Shown piece after piece: positions 17,728-26,430 of a stretch of DNA of 33,498 bases. The notes below the pieces were generated by a model that did not search any database, was not told the origin of the DNA, and was given only the letters and a program-made list of their open reading frames with translations. The stretch covers positions 1 to 33,498 of the forward strand of contig JAJYDC010000028.1 in the NCBI GenBank assembly GCA_021777835.1, written 5' to 3'. The translations under genes were made by a program, and so were the position numbers. Position 1 is the first letter of the stretch. The number at the start of each line of letters is the position of its first letter. The stretch comes from Bacteroidota bacterium (GTDB lineage: Bacteria; Bacteroidota; Ignavibacteria; Ignavibacteriales; Ignavibacteriaceae).

Positions 17728-18216
17728 ATGGAATTAAAAGATTTAATAATTCAAAAACTAAACGATAAATTCAAAGATATTAAACTTGAAATTGTTGAAT
17801 ACAGGAATGAACTAACAATATTATTTGACAAACAGAATATTCTTAACGTTTGTAAGTTCTTAAAAGATGACGACGACCTCCAGTTCAGGCTTTGTGAAGA
17901 TGTTACTGCCATTGATTGGGCTAAAACACATAATCGATTTACTGTAGTGTATCATATTTTCTCTCTAAAAAATAATTTTAGACTTTCCTTAAAAGCTAAT
18001 ATTGATGAATCAGATTGTAGTATCGATTCTGTCTCTTCTGTCTGGCGAACTGCTAATTGGGAAGAGCGTGAAGCTTATGATATGTATGGTATTAAATTCA
18101 ATAACCACCCGGATCTAAGACGAATGTATATGCCCGAAGAATTTGAATACCATCCTTTAAGAAAAGATTTTCCATTGATGGGAATTACAGGCTCGCTTTC
18201 ATTACCAAAGAAATAA
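17728..18216 (+). CDS. nuoC: NADH-quinone oxidoreductase subunit C
   Basis: A subunit of 162 residues with the '30 kDa' domain. The signature is in the last third: 'SVWRTANWEEREAYDMYGI' followed by 'HPDLRRMYMPEEFEYHPLRK'. The N-terminal part (residues 1-60) is a divergent alpha-beta domain. NuoC has no cofactor; it packs on NuoB and NuoD in the peripheral arm. Here it is separate from nuoD, not fused as in Escherichia coli. It lies 4 bases after nuoB and 9 before nuoD. Confidence 0.94.
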   Translation: MELKDLIIQKLNDKFKDIKLEIVEYRNELTILFDKQNILNVCKFLKDDDDLQFRLCEDVTAIDWAKTHNRFTVVYHIFSLKNNFRLSLKANIDESDCSIDSVSSVWRTANWEEREAYDMYGIKFNNHPDLRRMYMPEEFEYHPLRKDFPLMGITGSLSLPKK

Positions 18217-18225
18217 TGAGATATC

Positions 18226-19479
18226 ATGCAGAAATTAACTAAAGAAGATGTTCATCCTAAAATAATTGAAGCTCTCTTAGGCGCTGACACTAATATTACC
18301 ATCGAAGATGCGCTTGAAAATGAAATGATTCTAAACATGGGTCCCCAGCATCCAGCTACTCACGGCGTGCTTCGATTACTACTTCGCCTTGACGGCGAAA
18401 CTGTTATGGCCTGTGTCCCTGAACTCGGCTATCTTCATAGAGGCTATGAAAAAATGGCAGAGAATATGTCCTACTATGAATTTGTACCGCATACTGATCG
18501 CCTTGATTATCTTGCGCCTATGGCAAATAATGTAGCTTATGTTCTTGCAGTAGAAAAATTAGCCGGTATCGAAGTTCCCCCTCGAGCTCAATATATACGA
18601 ATGATGGTTGCTGAACTTGCGCGTATTGCCTCTCATCTTGTTGCAATGGGTGCACTTGCTATGGATGTCGGAGCTCTAACTATCTTCCTTTGGACTCTTA
18701 GAGAAAGAGAAAAAATTCTTGATATTTGGGATATCCTTTGCGGTGCCAGATTTACTAACAGTTATACTCGCATTGGCGGTGTTGCGAATGATGTTCAACC
18801 GGAAGCTCTCGCAAAAGTTAAATGGTTCATAGATCAATTCGACGAAAAATTGGAAGAGTGCGAAAAATTGCTTAATACTAATCGCATCTTTGTCGAAAGA
18901 CTTGAAGGCATAGGAGTTGTATCTGCTGAAGATGCAATCGATCTCGGGCTTACCGGCCCCAGCCTTCGGGGAAGCGGTGTCGAGTTTGATTTGCGAAGAG
19001 CCACCCCTTATCTTTTTTATAATGAAATGGACTTTAAGGTTATTACTCATAAAGAAGGCGATAGCTTAGCCCGCTATTTTGTGAGAGTCGAGGAAGCATA
19101 TGAAAGTGCTAAAATAGTCCGCCAAATCCTTGATAAAATGCCGCAAGGCGAAACTATGGCTAATCAACCCAAAAAGGTTCTTCCTAAAAAAGCTGAAGTC
19201 TATTCCAAAATGGAAGAATTAATACATGATTTTATGATTATCAACTTTGGGATCAATCCGCCTGCCGGAGAAATTTATAGTGCGGTTGAAAACCCTAAAG
19301 GCGAACTTGGATTCTATTTAGTAAGCAAAGGTGAAGGAAGTCCTTGGAAGTGTAAAATTCGATCACCCTCGTTTGTTAATCTTCAAGCAATACCACATTT
19401 GGTAAAAGGACATCTAATTTCTGATGTCGTTGCTATCGTCGGAAGTATTGATCCGGTTATGGGAGAAGCTGACAAGTAG
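18226..19479 (+). CDS. nuoD: NADH-quinone oxidoreductase subunit D
   Basis: A protein of 417 residues, the '49 kDa' subunit descended from the large subunit of NiFe hydrogenase. It forms the quinone site together with NuoB. The hallmark 'NMGPQHPATHGVLRLLLRLD' begins near residue 37, after a short extension. Other conserved stretches are 'PELGYLHRGYEKMAEN', 'YVLAVEKLAG', 'RIGGVANDV', 'GLTGPSLRGSGVEFDLRR' and the C-terminal 'AIVGSIDPVMGEADK' (normally ending in Asp-Arg; here Asp-Lys). The hydrogenase-type metal cysteines are absent, as expected. After this gene the run is broken by a pseudogene before nuoE. Confidence 0.96.
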   Translation: MQKLTKEDVHPKIIEALLGADTNITIEDALENEMILNMGPQHPATHGVLRLLLRLDGETVMACVPELGYLHRGYEKMAENMSYYEFVPHTDRLDYLAPMANNVAYVLAVEKLAGIEVPPRAQYIRMMVAELARIASHLVAMGALAMDVGALTIFLWTLREREKILDIWDILCGARFTNSYTRIGGVANDVQPEALAKVKWFIDQFDEKLEECEKLLNTNRIFVERLEGIGVVSAEDAIDLGLTGPSLRGSGVEFDLRRATPYLFYNEMDFKVITHKEGDSLARYFVRVEEAYESAKIVRQILDKMPQGETMANQPKKVLPKKAEVYSKMEELIHDFMIINFGINPPAGEIYSAVENPKGELGFYLVSKGEGSPWKCKIRSPSFVNLQAIPHLVKGHLISDVVAIVGSIDPVMGEADK

Positions 19480-19503
19480 GGAAGTTCAAGATGAGTATTG
19501 TGC

Positions 19504-19894
19504 ATGGATTTTTATCAAGAAAAATTAATTGTTTATGTTCGCAGTTTAAATTTTATTGAATTTCAATCAGTACTATTTGAATCAAATACTCTCGAAATTT
19601 GTGCTTATAGGCAATTAGATATAACTCCAATACCAATTACTCTGTCTGTTGCCAAAGGTATTAGCAAATATAGTGGTTAAGACAAGTGTCGTTATTATGA
19701 CATTGAAAGAGGCTCGGCGCTTGAATGCGCAGCCTGTTTGGATGTATTATTGAAAAGAAAAAATATCAATTGAACTATTTGAAAAAAGGTAAAAAAATAT
19801 TAATCGTAATGGTCTCAAAGTTAGTTGGCTAATAAAAAGCAGCTCTAATAAAGTTTGTGAAGAAACATTTGCTTATGAAGCACCATCTTCTTAA
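19504..19894 (+). pseudogene. Decayed four-helix-bundle (S23-like) protein gene
   Basis: The stretch between nuoD and nuoE translates, across stops and a frame change, to the pieces of a four-helix-bundle protein of the 23S rRNA intervening-sequence (S23/Avd-like) family. From ATG 19504 the frame gives 'MDFYQEKLIVYVRSLNFIEF', later 'YRQLDITPIPITLSVAKGIS', then a TAA at 19678. Past the stop the same frame gives 'DKCRYYDIERGSALECAACL' and 'DVLLKRKNIN', then stops. In another frame 'SSSNKVCEETFAYE' ends at 19894. These match, in order, the usual family blocks (KLxVY, QLxRAxxSIPLNIAEG, RxRFFDIARGSALECAACLD, and a terminal RSNxRVYEE). The gene is dead. Intact homologues bind as pentameric bundles, and some are accessory proteins of retroelements. 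Confidence 0.85.
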
Positions 19895-19931
19895 ACTTAA
19901 TCTTGACTCGAACTTAAACTTAATCTTGACT
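19890..19931. repeat. Direct repeat CTTAAACTTAATCTTGACT, 23-bp period
   Basis: The 19-bp unit occurs exactly at 19890-19908 and 19913-19931, separated by CGAA. It lies at the end of the four-helix-bundle pseudogene and stops five bases before the nuoE start, so it fills the place where the nuoE ribosome-binding site should be. It may be the flanking repeat of the inserted S23-like gene. Confidence 0.85.
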
Positions 19932-19936
19932 TAAAT

Positions 19937-20416
19937 ATGGAATTTACATTTACACCAGAAAATCTTAACAGAATAAACGAAGTTATTTCGCATTACCCTG
20001 AAAAACGCCCGGCGGTTATGGCAGTACTTTATATCGCTCAGGAGCAAAATGGATGGATTTCTTACGATGCAATGAAGGAAGTTGCTCGCGTACTTGAAAT
20101 GACTGAAGAAGAAATTCTGGGTATCGTTACTTTCTATACCATGTATCATGAAAAACCAGTCGGTAAGTTTCATCTTCAAGTATGTACAAATGTATCATGT
20201 ATGTTAAAGGGTGGATATAAAATATATGACCATGTGAAAGAAAAACTCGCAATTGAAAACGGCGGAGTGACAGATGATAAGTTGTTCTCATTAGAAGAGG
20301 TCGAATGCATGGGCTCATGCGGTACTGCTCCTATGATTGCAATTAACGAAGATTATTTCGAAAATTTAAATATTCAACAAATAGATCAAATTATAGAATC
20401 TCTAAAGAATAAATGA
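19937..20416 (+). CDS. nuoE: NADH-quinone oxidoreductase subunit E
   Basis: A protein of 159 residues, the '24 kDa' thioredoxin-like ferredoxin subunit of the NADH-oxidising module. It carries the [2Fe-2S] cluster N1a. Ligands are Cys83 and Cys88 in 'QVCTNVSCMLKGG' and Cys124 and Cys128 in 'VECMGSCGTAPM'. The N-terminal helical part 'HYPEKRPAVMAVLYIAQEQN' and 'VTFYTMYHEKPVGKFHLQVC' are typical. Upstream is a 23-bp-period repeat and no normal Shine-Dalgarno site. The 3' end overlaps nuoF by four bases (ATGA). Confidence 0.95.
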   Translation: MEFTFTPENLNRINEVISHYPEKRPAVMAVLYIAQEQNGWISYDAMKEVARVLEMTEEEILGIVTFYTMYHEKPVGKFHLQVCTNVSCMLKGGYKIYDHVKEKLAIENGGVTDDKLFSLEEVECMGSCGTAPMIAINEDYFENLNIQQIDQIIESLKNK

Positions 20417-21738
20417 TGGAAAAAATTGTCCTTCCTGATATAAAAGATTTGCATTTAATTGACGTTTATATCCAAAACGGCGGTTATTCGGCGCTAAAGA
20501 AAGCTTATACTCTTACTCCTGATGACATAATAGACCAGGTGAAAAAATCAGGTCTCCGTGGTAGAGGCGGAGCAGCATTTTCTGCAGGACTTAAGTGGAG
20601 CTTTATGCCAAAGTCCACGAATAAACCTAAATATCTTTGCATAAATGGCGATGAAAGCGAACCGGGATCTTTTAAGGATCGACAAATACTTGAATTTAAT
20701 CCTCATCAGCTAATTGAGGGAACTCTTATTGAAGCCTATGCTATACAAGCTAATGCAGCTTATATTTATATAAGAGGCGAATATCATAAATGGATTAAGC
20801 TGCTTGAAAAAGCTTTAGCTGATGCATATGAATACGGCTTCGTCGGCGATAAGATGAAAGAAAAATTTGGCGGCAGTTATTCAGTTAATATATATGTCCA
20901 TAAGGGAGCAGGAGCCTATATCTGCGGAGAAGAATCAGCTCTTATGAATTCAATTGAAGGCAAACGCGGTTATCCGCGTGTTAAACCTCCTTTTCCTGCA
21001 CAAAATGGCTTGTGGGGCTGTCCTACTACTATAAACAATGTTGAAACTGTGGCAAATGTTCCTCCCATTATAAATAAAGGATGGGAATGGTTTTCTAAAA
21101 TTGGAGAACCTAAGCACCCGGGTACAATTCTCTATGGATTAAGCGGGCACATTAATAAACCTGGAATATATGAACTTCCTTCCGGAACTTTATTAACTGA
21201 TTTAATCTATAATTACGGCGGCGGAGTCCCTGGCGATAAGAAAATTCTTTGCATTATCCCGGGAGGCTCTTCTATGCCCCCCTTACGTGGCGATAAGCTA
21301 GAAGGCATTAAGATGGATGCTGAATCTCTTAAAGCTGCTGGCACTTCTATAGGAACTGCAGGAGTAATAGTAATGGACGAAGATACTGACTTGGTGAAAG
21401 TCCTTGCCCGTATTGCAAAATTCTATTATCATGAAAGCTGCGGACAGTGTACTCCTTGCAGGGAAGGTACAGGCTGGATGCTAAAACTGTTAAACAGAAT
21501 TGCCAAGGGCGAAGGCTCAACTCACGACTTGGATTTGTTAATATCTGTTGCTAGTAACATCGAAGGCAACACCATTTGTGCCCTCGGCGAAGCTGCTGCA
21601 TGGCCGGTTAGGTTTATGATTACCAGATTTAGAGACTATTTTGAGAGTCGTGTGAGCAAAGAAGTGATTCTTCCTGTAGCTAATAAAGTACATTCAATGA
21701 GACACACTGAATTTCCTTTAGCTCCAATAAAAGACTAA
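20413..21738 (+). CDS. nuoF: NADH-quinone oxidoreductase subunit F
   Basis: A protein of 441 residues, the '51 kDa' subunit that binds NADH, FMN and a [4Fe-4S] cluster (N3). The FMN/NADH region holds 'GLRGRGGAAFSAGLKW', 'CINGDESEPGSFKDRQILE' and 'HKGAGAYICGEESALMNSIE'. The cluster ligands are Cys343, Cys346 and Cys349 in 'ESCGQCTPCREGTGW' and Cys389 in 'NTICALGEAAAWP'. It accepts hydride from NADH and passes single electrons to the cluster chain. It overlaps nuoE by four bases. Normally nuoG follows; here about 700 bases without an intact gene and then a helicase gene follow instead. Confidence 0.96.
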   Translation: MMEKIVLPDIKDLHLIDVYIQNGGYSALKKAYTLTPDDIIDQVKKSGLRGRGGAAFSAGLKWSFMPKSTNKPKYLCINGDESEPGSFKDRQILEFNPHQLIEGTLIEAYAIQANAAYIYIRGEYHKWIKLLEKALADAYEYGFVGDKMKEKFGGSYSVNIYVHKGAGAYICGEESALMNSIEGKRGYPRVKPPFPAQNGLWGCPTTINNVETVANVPPIINKGWEWFSKIGEPKHPGTILYGLSGHINKPGIYELPSGTLLTDLIYNYGGGVPGDKKILCIIPGGSSMPPLRGDKLEGIKMDAESLKAAGTSIGTAGVIVMDEDTDLVKVLARIAKFYYHESCGQCTPCREGTGWMLKLLNRIAKGEGSTHDLDLLISVASNIEGNTICALGEAAAWPVRFMITRFRDYFESRVSKEVILPVANKVHSMRHTEFPLAPIKD

Positions 21739-22456
21739 ATTATTAGTACATCGTTAACAACTAAACGATTCAATAACGATTAGCTAGATTGATTAGATTG
21801 CACTAATTATGCGGAAATACTAATTCCAAATATTAACAGAGTATAAAGATTAGCATATTCAGAACAGGTCAATCGTTCATCATTGTTTTCTTAAAGTTAC
21901 TAATTTTATATATTTAACCTCAATTCTTGACCCATTAGCCATTATCAAATTACCTCTATCCCTAAAATCAGTTTTCCTTTCTAATACTAATTCAAATCAA
22001 ACTAGTATTGAAGAAAATCTGAATATATTAGGAAAACGCTATACTCCTAATGCTACCTGCGTGTGATCCCAAGATTAGCAGAAACAAACTAAAGAACATT
22101 ACAAAAATGTATAATATCTAATTACTGGCTTTGTTGTGATCTGCGAAAGTCGACGCAATTAAGCGGTCTATATTAGTTAAAGTTTTAAAAAAATATATAT
22201 TGTGACAATCACCATAAATTAGGAAAATAATGAACATATTAGGATACTTTTGAATGACACAATGACTCTCATCCTTATTAAATCACTCAAAAATAGTCAA
22301 ATTTCGACACCATAGTGAATTTTTTTTAAAACGTCTATATATTTTCCAATTACGTTTAATCATGAACGAAATTGTCAAATTTAACTCTTTTCTTCCCTTT
22401 TAATTCAACATAAAAATCAATATATTTGCAAGTCAAAAATCCACAAGTTTATTTAG
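21739..22456. other. Long intergenic region after nuoF, possibly decayed
   Basis: These 718 bases hold no intact gene and no recognisable nuoG. On the minus strand a 38-codon open stretch (21996-21880) contains 'RKTDFRDRGNLIMANGSRIE', which reads like a real protein C-terminus, but it has stops upstream. On the plus strand a 69-codon frame without a start ends at 22066. A 7-bp inverted repeat AATACTA/TAGTATT is near 21983-22009. TATATTTG at 22421-22428 might be a promoter box for the helicase gene. No clear terminator for nuoF was found. Confidence 0.45.
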
Positions 22457-24649
22457 ATGGGAATTATGGTAAATCTAAAATCATTAAACAGTGAACAAAG
22501 AAAAGCAGTAGAATACGATAGCGGTCCGGAAATGATAGTTGCCGGCGCCGGTTCAGGGAAGACCCGTGTTCTTACATTTAAAGTTGCCTATTTAATTGAA
22601 AACGGCTATGAGCCGGAAAGCATTTTATCATTAACTTTTACCAATAAGGCAGCTAATGAAATGAAGGCTAGAATCCGTGAATTAGTCGGAAGTAAAGCCG
22701 ACAGGATTTGGATGGGTACCTTTCATTCTGTCTTTGCAAAAATCTTAAGAATCGAAGCTGCAAATATCAACTACAAAAGTAACTTCTCAATATATGACGC
22801 AGAAGATTCACATTCTCTAGTTTCAAATATTATTTCAAACTTTGAAATAAATTTAGAGAATGTAACGGCAAATTCAGTGAAACATAGAATAAGTTTTCTG
22901 AAAAACCACATGATCTTTCCAAAAGAATACAGAGCTCATCATGTCAAATCTTTTATTGAGGAAAAAATTGCCGATATCTTCGAAGAATATCAGAAGAGAC
23001 TTGTTGAAAACAATGCAATGGATTTTGAAGACCTCTTGCTGAAACCAATAGAAATGTTTAACTCAAATGAAAAAATCCTTCATAAGTATAAAAAGAAGTT
23101 CGGCTATCTCCTTGTGGACGAGTTTCAGGATACAAACAAAGCACAATATGAATTACTAAAGTTATTGATAAGCAGGGAAGGGAAGATCTGCGTTGTAGGC
23201 GATGATGCTCAAAGTATATATAGCTGGCGAGGTGCAAACATAGGTAATATGCTTGACTTCGAAAAGGATTTTCCAAAGCATAAAATTTTTAAGTTAGAAC
23301 AAAATTATAGATCAACCAAGAATATTTTACTTGCAGCAGATTCTGTCATTAAAAACAATAAAGACCAAATTATTAAAACACTTTGGACGGAGAATAATGA
23401 TGGAGAATTACTTACATTAATTAAATGTTCTGATGAAAAAGATGAAGCTTATCAGATCGCAAAGTTTATAAAGCATGAGATTTCAAAAAAGAAATTATCT
23501 CTTAAGGATTTTGCTATACTCTATCGTACAAATGCCCAGTCTAGAGCTCTTGAAGACATCTTCAGAAAAGAACGTTTACCTTATAGAATTATAGGCGGCG
23601 TTGAATTCTATAAAAGAAAAGAAGTAAAAGACATTATTGCTTATCTTAGAATAATCTCAAATCAAAATGATGAAGAGAGCCTTCTGCGCATAATGAATTT
23701 CCCTCAAAGAGGTATCGGAAGTACTACAATAAAAAGAATGATTGCTTTTGCCAGAAAACTAGACCTTAATTTATATGATACTATGGCAAGAGTATTCGAA
23801 GTAATCGATATTAAGGAAAGAATCCAGAAAAATGTAAAACAGTTCCGTTTGTTGATAGAAAAGTATATAGGTCTCAAGGATAAACTTTCGGTAGGTGAGC
23901 TTTCCCGTGCACTAGTTGATGAGTTAGGTGTACTAAGATTATTTAAAGAAGAAAACACACCTGAATCAATGTCACGTTGGGAAAATATAAATGAACTTCT
24001 CTCAGCTCTAAGTGAATTTTCAAATTCTAACAAAGATGCTAAATTGGAGCAATTCCTCGAAGAGGTATCGCTGATTTCTGATGTTGACAATTATAAAGAA
24101 GGTATGAACGTAGTTACCTTTATGACAGTCCACAGCGCCAAAGGACTAGAATTCCCAATAGTTTTTATCTCCGGCTGCGAAGAAGACATATTTCCTCTTT
24201 CAAACAGGTTCAGCACTGACGCTTCACTTGAAGAAGAGCGAAGACTTTTTTACGTTGCGGTTACAAGGGCTAAACAAAAAGTCTATTTGCTTCATGCTAG
24301 ATCAAGATATAGATTTGGTGAAGTTGCATATCAAAGCCGATCCAGGTTTATAGATGAGCTTAATCCTGCTGCATATTCGGAATTAAATGGCGGTATCGGA
24401 AGAAAATCAACTGTTCGCAAATCAAAAAAAGAAATATATTATGAATATTTCGAAAATGTAGGATACGAAAGCTTTGACCAAGACAATAAAATGCTGCGCG
24501 CAGGAAGCCGCGTTATGCATGACAAATTCGGCTTGGGAAAGGTTACTCAAGTAGTCGGGGTAGGCGATCAGCAAAAAGCTACTGTCGTATTTGAAGGCAA
24601 CAACCTTAAACAGTTAATGCTTAAGTTTGCCAAACTAAAAGTATTATAA
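22457..24649 (+). CDS. uvrD: UvrD/PcrA-type DNA helicase
   Basis: A protein of 730 residues of helicase superfamily 1A, which unwinds DNA 3' to 5' with ATP in nucleotide excision and mismatch repair and in clearing RecA or stalled polymerase. Motifs in order: Q motif 'LNSEQRKAV', Walker A 'GAGSGKT' with Lys35, 'TFTNKAANEMKARI', Walker B 'LLVDEFQDTNKAQYE', 'VVGDDAQSIYSWRGA', 'LEQNYRST', 'MTVHSAKGLEFPIVFISG' and 'EERRLFYVAVTRAK'. The C-terminal 50 residues ('VMHDKFGLGKVTQVVGVGD') are the Tudor-like domain by which PcrA binds RNA polymerase. An alternative ATG three codons later (22466) has GGGA before it and may be the true start. It is followed by a terminator. Confidence 0.95.
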   Translation: MGIMVNLKSLNSEQRKAVEYDSGPEMIVAGAGSGKTRVLTFKVAYLIENGYEPESILSLTFTNKAANEMKARIRELVGSKADRIWMGTFHSVFAKILRIEAANINYKSNFSIYDAEDSHSLVSNIISNFEINLENVTANSVKHRISFLKNHMIFPKEYRAHHVKSFIEEKIADIFEEYQKRLVENNAMDFEDLLLKPIEMFNSNEKILHKYKKKFGYLLVDEFQDTNKAQYELLKLLISREGKICVVGDDAQSIYSWRGANIGNMLDFEKDFPKHKIFKLEQNYRSTKNILLAADSVIKNNKDQIIKTLWTENNDGELLTLIKCSDEKDEAYQIAKFIKHEISKKKLSLKDFAILYRTNAQSRALEDIFRKERLPYRIIGGVEFYKRKEVKDIIAYLRIISNQNDEESLLRIMNFPQRGIGSTTIKRMIAFARKLDLNLYDTMARVFEVIDIKERIQKNVKQFRLLIEKYIGLKDKLSVGELSRALVDELGVLRLFKEENTPESMSRWENINELLSALSEFSNSNKDAKLEQFLEEVSLISDVDNYKEGMNVVTFMTVHSAKGLEFPIVFISGCEEDIFPLSNRFSTDASLEEERRLFYVAVTRAKQKVYLLHARSRYRFGEVAYQSRSRFIDELNPAAYSELNGGIGRKSTVRKSKKEIYYEYFENVGYESFDQDNKMLRAGSRVMHDKFGLGKVTQVVGVGDQQKATVVFEGNNLKQLMLKFAKLKVL

Positions 24650-24680
24650 ATACTCCATAGTATAGGATATTTAATCTAAT

Positions 24681-24736
24681 AGCGTATAGGTATTAGTCTC
24701 AAAAGATTATACAAACTATACGCTTTTCTTATTTTT
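24681..24736 (+). terminator. Terminator of uvrD
   Basis: AGCGTATAG (24681-24689) pairs with CTATACGCT (24716-24724) in a 9-bp stem with a long loop, followed by a T-rich tail (TTTCTTATTTTT). It lies 31 bases after the helicase stop. Confidence 0.7.
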
Positions 24737-25047
24737 ATTAGCTCCCAAATTATTCCAAGACATACCTAACATCGTCCAACCAATAAACGTTGACACTCCT
24801 AGCTTGTTCACTAAAATAAAAAGTTACTAATTATACTTTTTTTTCGTATTGATACAATTCTCAATTTCCATAATATGTTGAATAATTATATCGTAAAATT
24901 CAAAAAAATAAGTTATATTAATTATTAGTGTAAAATTGAAATATTATATTCAATCTCAGACATGGAATTTCATTAATTAAGTAACAGTTACAGCAAAAGT
25001 GTTTCGTGAAATCTTTTACTAATGATAAATATTCAAGGAGATAAAAA
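24737..25047. other. Intergenic region before the phosphofructokinase gene
   Basis: An AT-rich stretch with no open frame of note. AAAAAGT (24818-24824) and ACTTTTT (24835-24841) could form a weak hairpin followed by T residues. An inverted repeat TTGAA/TTCAA lies near 24936-24953. A strong AAGGAG precedes the phosphofructokinase ATG. No promoter can be named with confidence. Confidence 0.4.
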
Positions 25048-26430
25048 ATGTCTATAGCCCCAAAAAAATTAGCAATATTAGTTGGCGGAGGTCCTGCACC
25101 GGGCATAAACAGTGTCATTGGTGCAGCTACAATTAGAGCAGCTCTGGAAGGTGTTGAAGTAATAGGTATTAAGGACGGATTCAAGTGGATAATGGAAGGC
25201 GATATTTCCCATGTCAAAGAATTAACAATTCACAACGTAAGCCGTATTCATTTTAGAGGCGGTTCATATATCGGAATTGCTAGAAACAATCCTACCAAAG
25301 ATAAGAAACTTCTTGAAAACACAGTGACATCGTTACTGAGATTAAACGTTGATAAATTAATTACTATCGGTGGTGACGACACAGCATTCAGCGCCTTAAA
25401 GGTAGACGAAATGGCCGCAGGAAGAATAAAGGTAGTTCATGTTCCGAAAACTATAGACAATGACCTTGATTTGCCTCATGGAATCCCTACTTTCGGATTT
25501 CAGACAGCAAGGCACATTGGAGTTGAGGTAGTCAAGAATTTAATGGTTGATGCACAAACAACTTCACGCTGGTATTTCGTTGTCTCTATGGGAAGGAAAG
25601 CAGGTCATTTAGCGCTCGGTATCGGAAAGGCAACTGGAGCAACTATTACTCTGATCCCAGAAGAATTCCCCGGACCTGAAATTAGACTTTCTCATATGGT
25701 AGATGTTTTAGTAGGAGCTATAATCAAGCGATTAAGTTATGGCAGAAATGATGGTGTAGCTATCTTGGCAGAAGGTTTAGTTGAACATCTGATTCCAAAA
25801 GATCTGGAATCACTTGTAAATATTGAACGGGACGCCCATGATAACATAAGAATTGCAGAAATCAACTTCGGCGAAATATTGAAATACAAAGTTCAAGAAA
25901 GATTGAAAGAATTTAATCTTAAAGCTGCCATTGTTGCCAAGAATATAGGGTATGAACTAAGATGTGCAGATCCTATACCTTACGATATGGAATATACCCG
26001 TGATCTTGGATTTTCTGCTGCGCAGTTTATCCTATCGGGAGGCACTGGAGCAATGGTATCAATACAAAACGGACATTTTGTCCCAATGTATTTCAAGGAT
26101 ATTCTCGACCCAATAACTAAAAAAACTAAAGTCAGAATGGTTGATCCTGCCTCAGAATCATTCTATATAGCTCGAAGATACATGTTAAGGCTAAACCTTG
26201 CCGACTTTGAAGATCCACATGAACTAGCCAAGTATGCTGCAACTTGTGGTATTTCGCTTGAAGAGTTTAGAAAACAATTCTTTTATCTAATGGAAAATGA
26301 CCTGTTATATAAGAATCTACAGGAGGGTAAAATAAAACTTGCTGCTGTAGAGACTAACGAAGCTCATAAACCAGGGATAAGAGAGACGTATGAAGAGCAT
26401 GACATAGATAATGGCAATGGTGTAATATAA
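25048..26430 (+). CDS. pfp: Phosphofructokinase, probably pyrophosphate-dependent
   Basis: A protein of 460 residues of the PfkA family, longer than the 320-residue ATP-PFK of Escherichia coli. It phosphorylates fructose 6-phosphate to the 1,6-bisphosphate. Two positions decide the phosphate donor: 'IGGDDTAF' has Asp111 where ATP enzymes have Gly, and 'PKTIDND' has Lys134 where ATP enzymes have Gly. This pair is the mark of PPi-dependent enzymes, whose reaction is reversible. The catalytic Asp is in 'TIDND' (Asp137), and 'SMGRKAGHLALGIG' binds substrate. The start 'KKLAILVGGGPAPGINSVIG' carries the first phosphate loop. AAGGAG lies 7-8 bases before the ATG. It is monocistronic. Confidence 0.88.
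   Translation: MSIAPKKLAILVGGGPAPGINSVIGAATIRAALEGVEVIGIKDGFKWIMEGDISHVKELTIHNVSRIHFRGGSYIGIARNNPTKDKKLLENTVTSLLRLNVDKLITIGGDDTAFSALKVDEMAAGRIKVVHVPKTIDNDLDLPHGIPTFGFQTARHIGVEVVKNLMVDAQTTSRWYFVVSMGRKAGHLALGIGKATGATITLIPEEFPGPEIRLSHMVDVLVGAIIKRLSYGRNDGVAILAEGLVEHLIPKDLESLVNIERDAHDNIRIAEINFGEILKYKVQERLKEFNLKAAIVAKNIGYELRCADPIPYDMEYTRDLGFSAAQFILSGGTGAMVSIQNGHFVPMYFKDILDPITKKTKVRMVDPASESFYIARRYMLRLNLADFEDPHELAKYAATCGISLEEFRKQFFYLMENDLLYKNLQEGKIKLAAVETNEAHKPGIRETYEEHDIDNGNGVI

Noticed and set aside
21880-22066. A 69-codon plus-strand frame in the gap after nuoF as a gene
   Set aside because: No start codon, no ribosome-binding site and no recognisable family; at best a relic.
22421-22428. TATATTTG as a -7 promoter box before the helicase gene
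   Set aside because: It fits the box, but only TTTT stands at the -33 place; not enough for a feature.
25048-26430. ATP-dependent phosphofructokinase (pfkA) as the name
   Set aside because: Asp111 and Lys134 are the residues of PPi-dependent enzymes; both donor-site glycines of ATP enzymes are missing.
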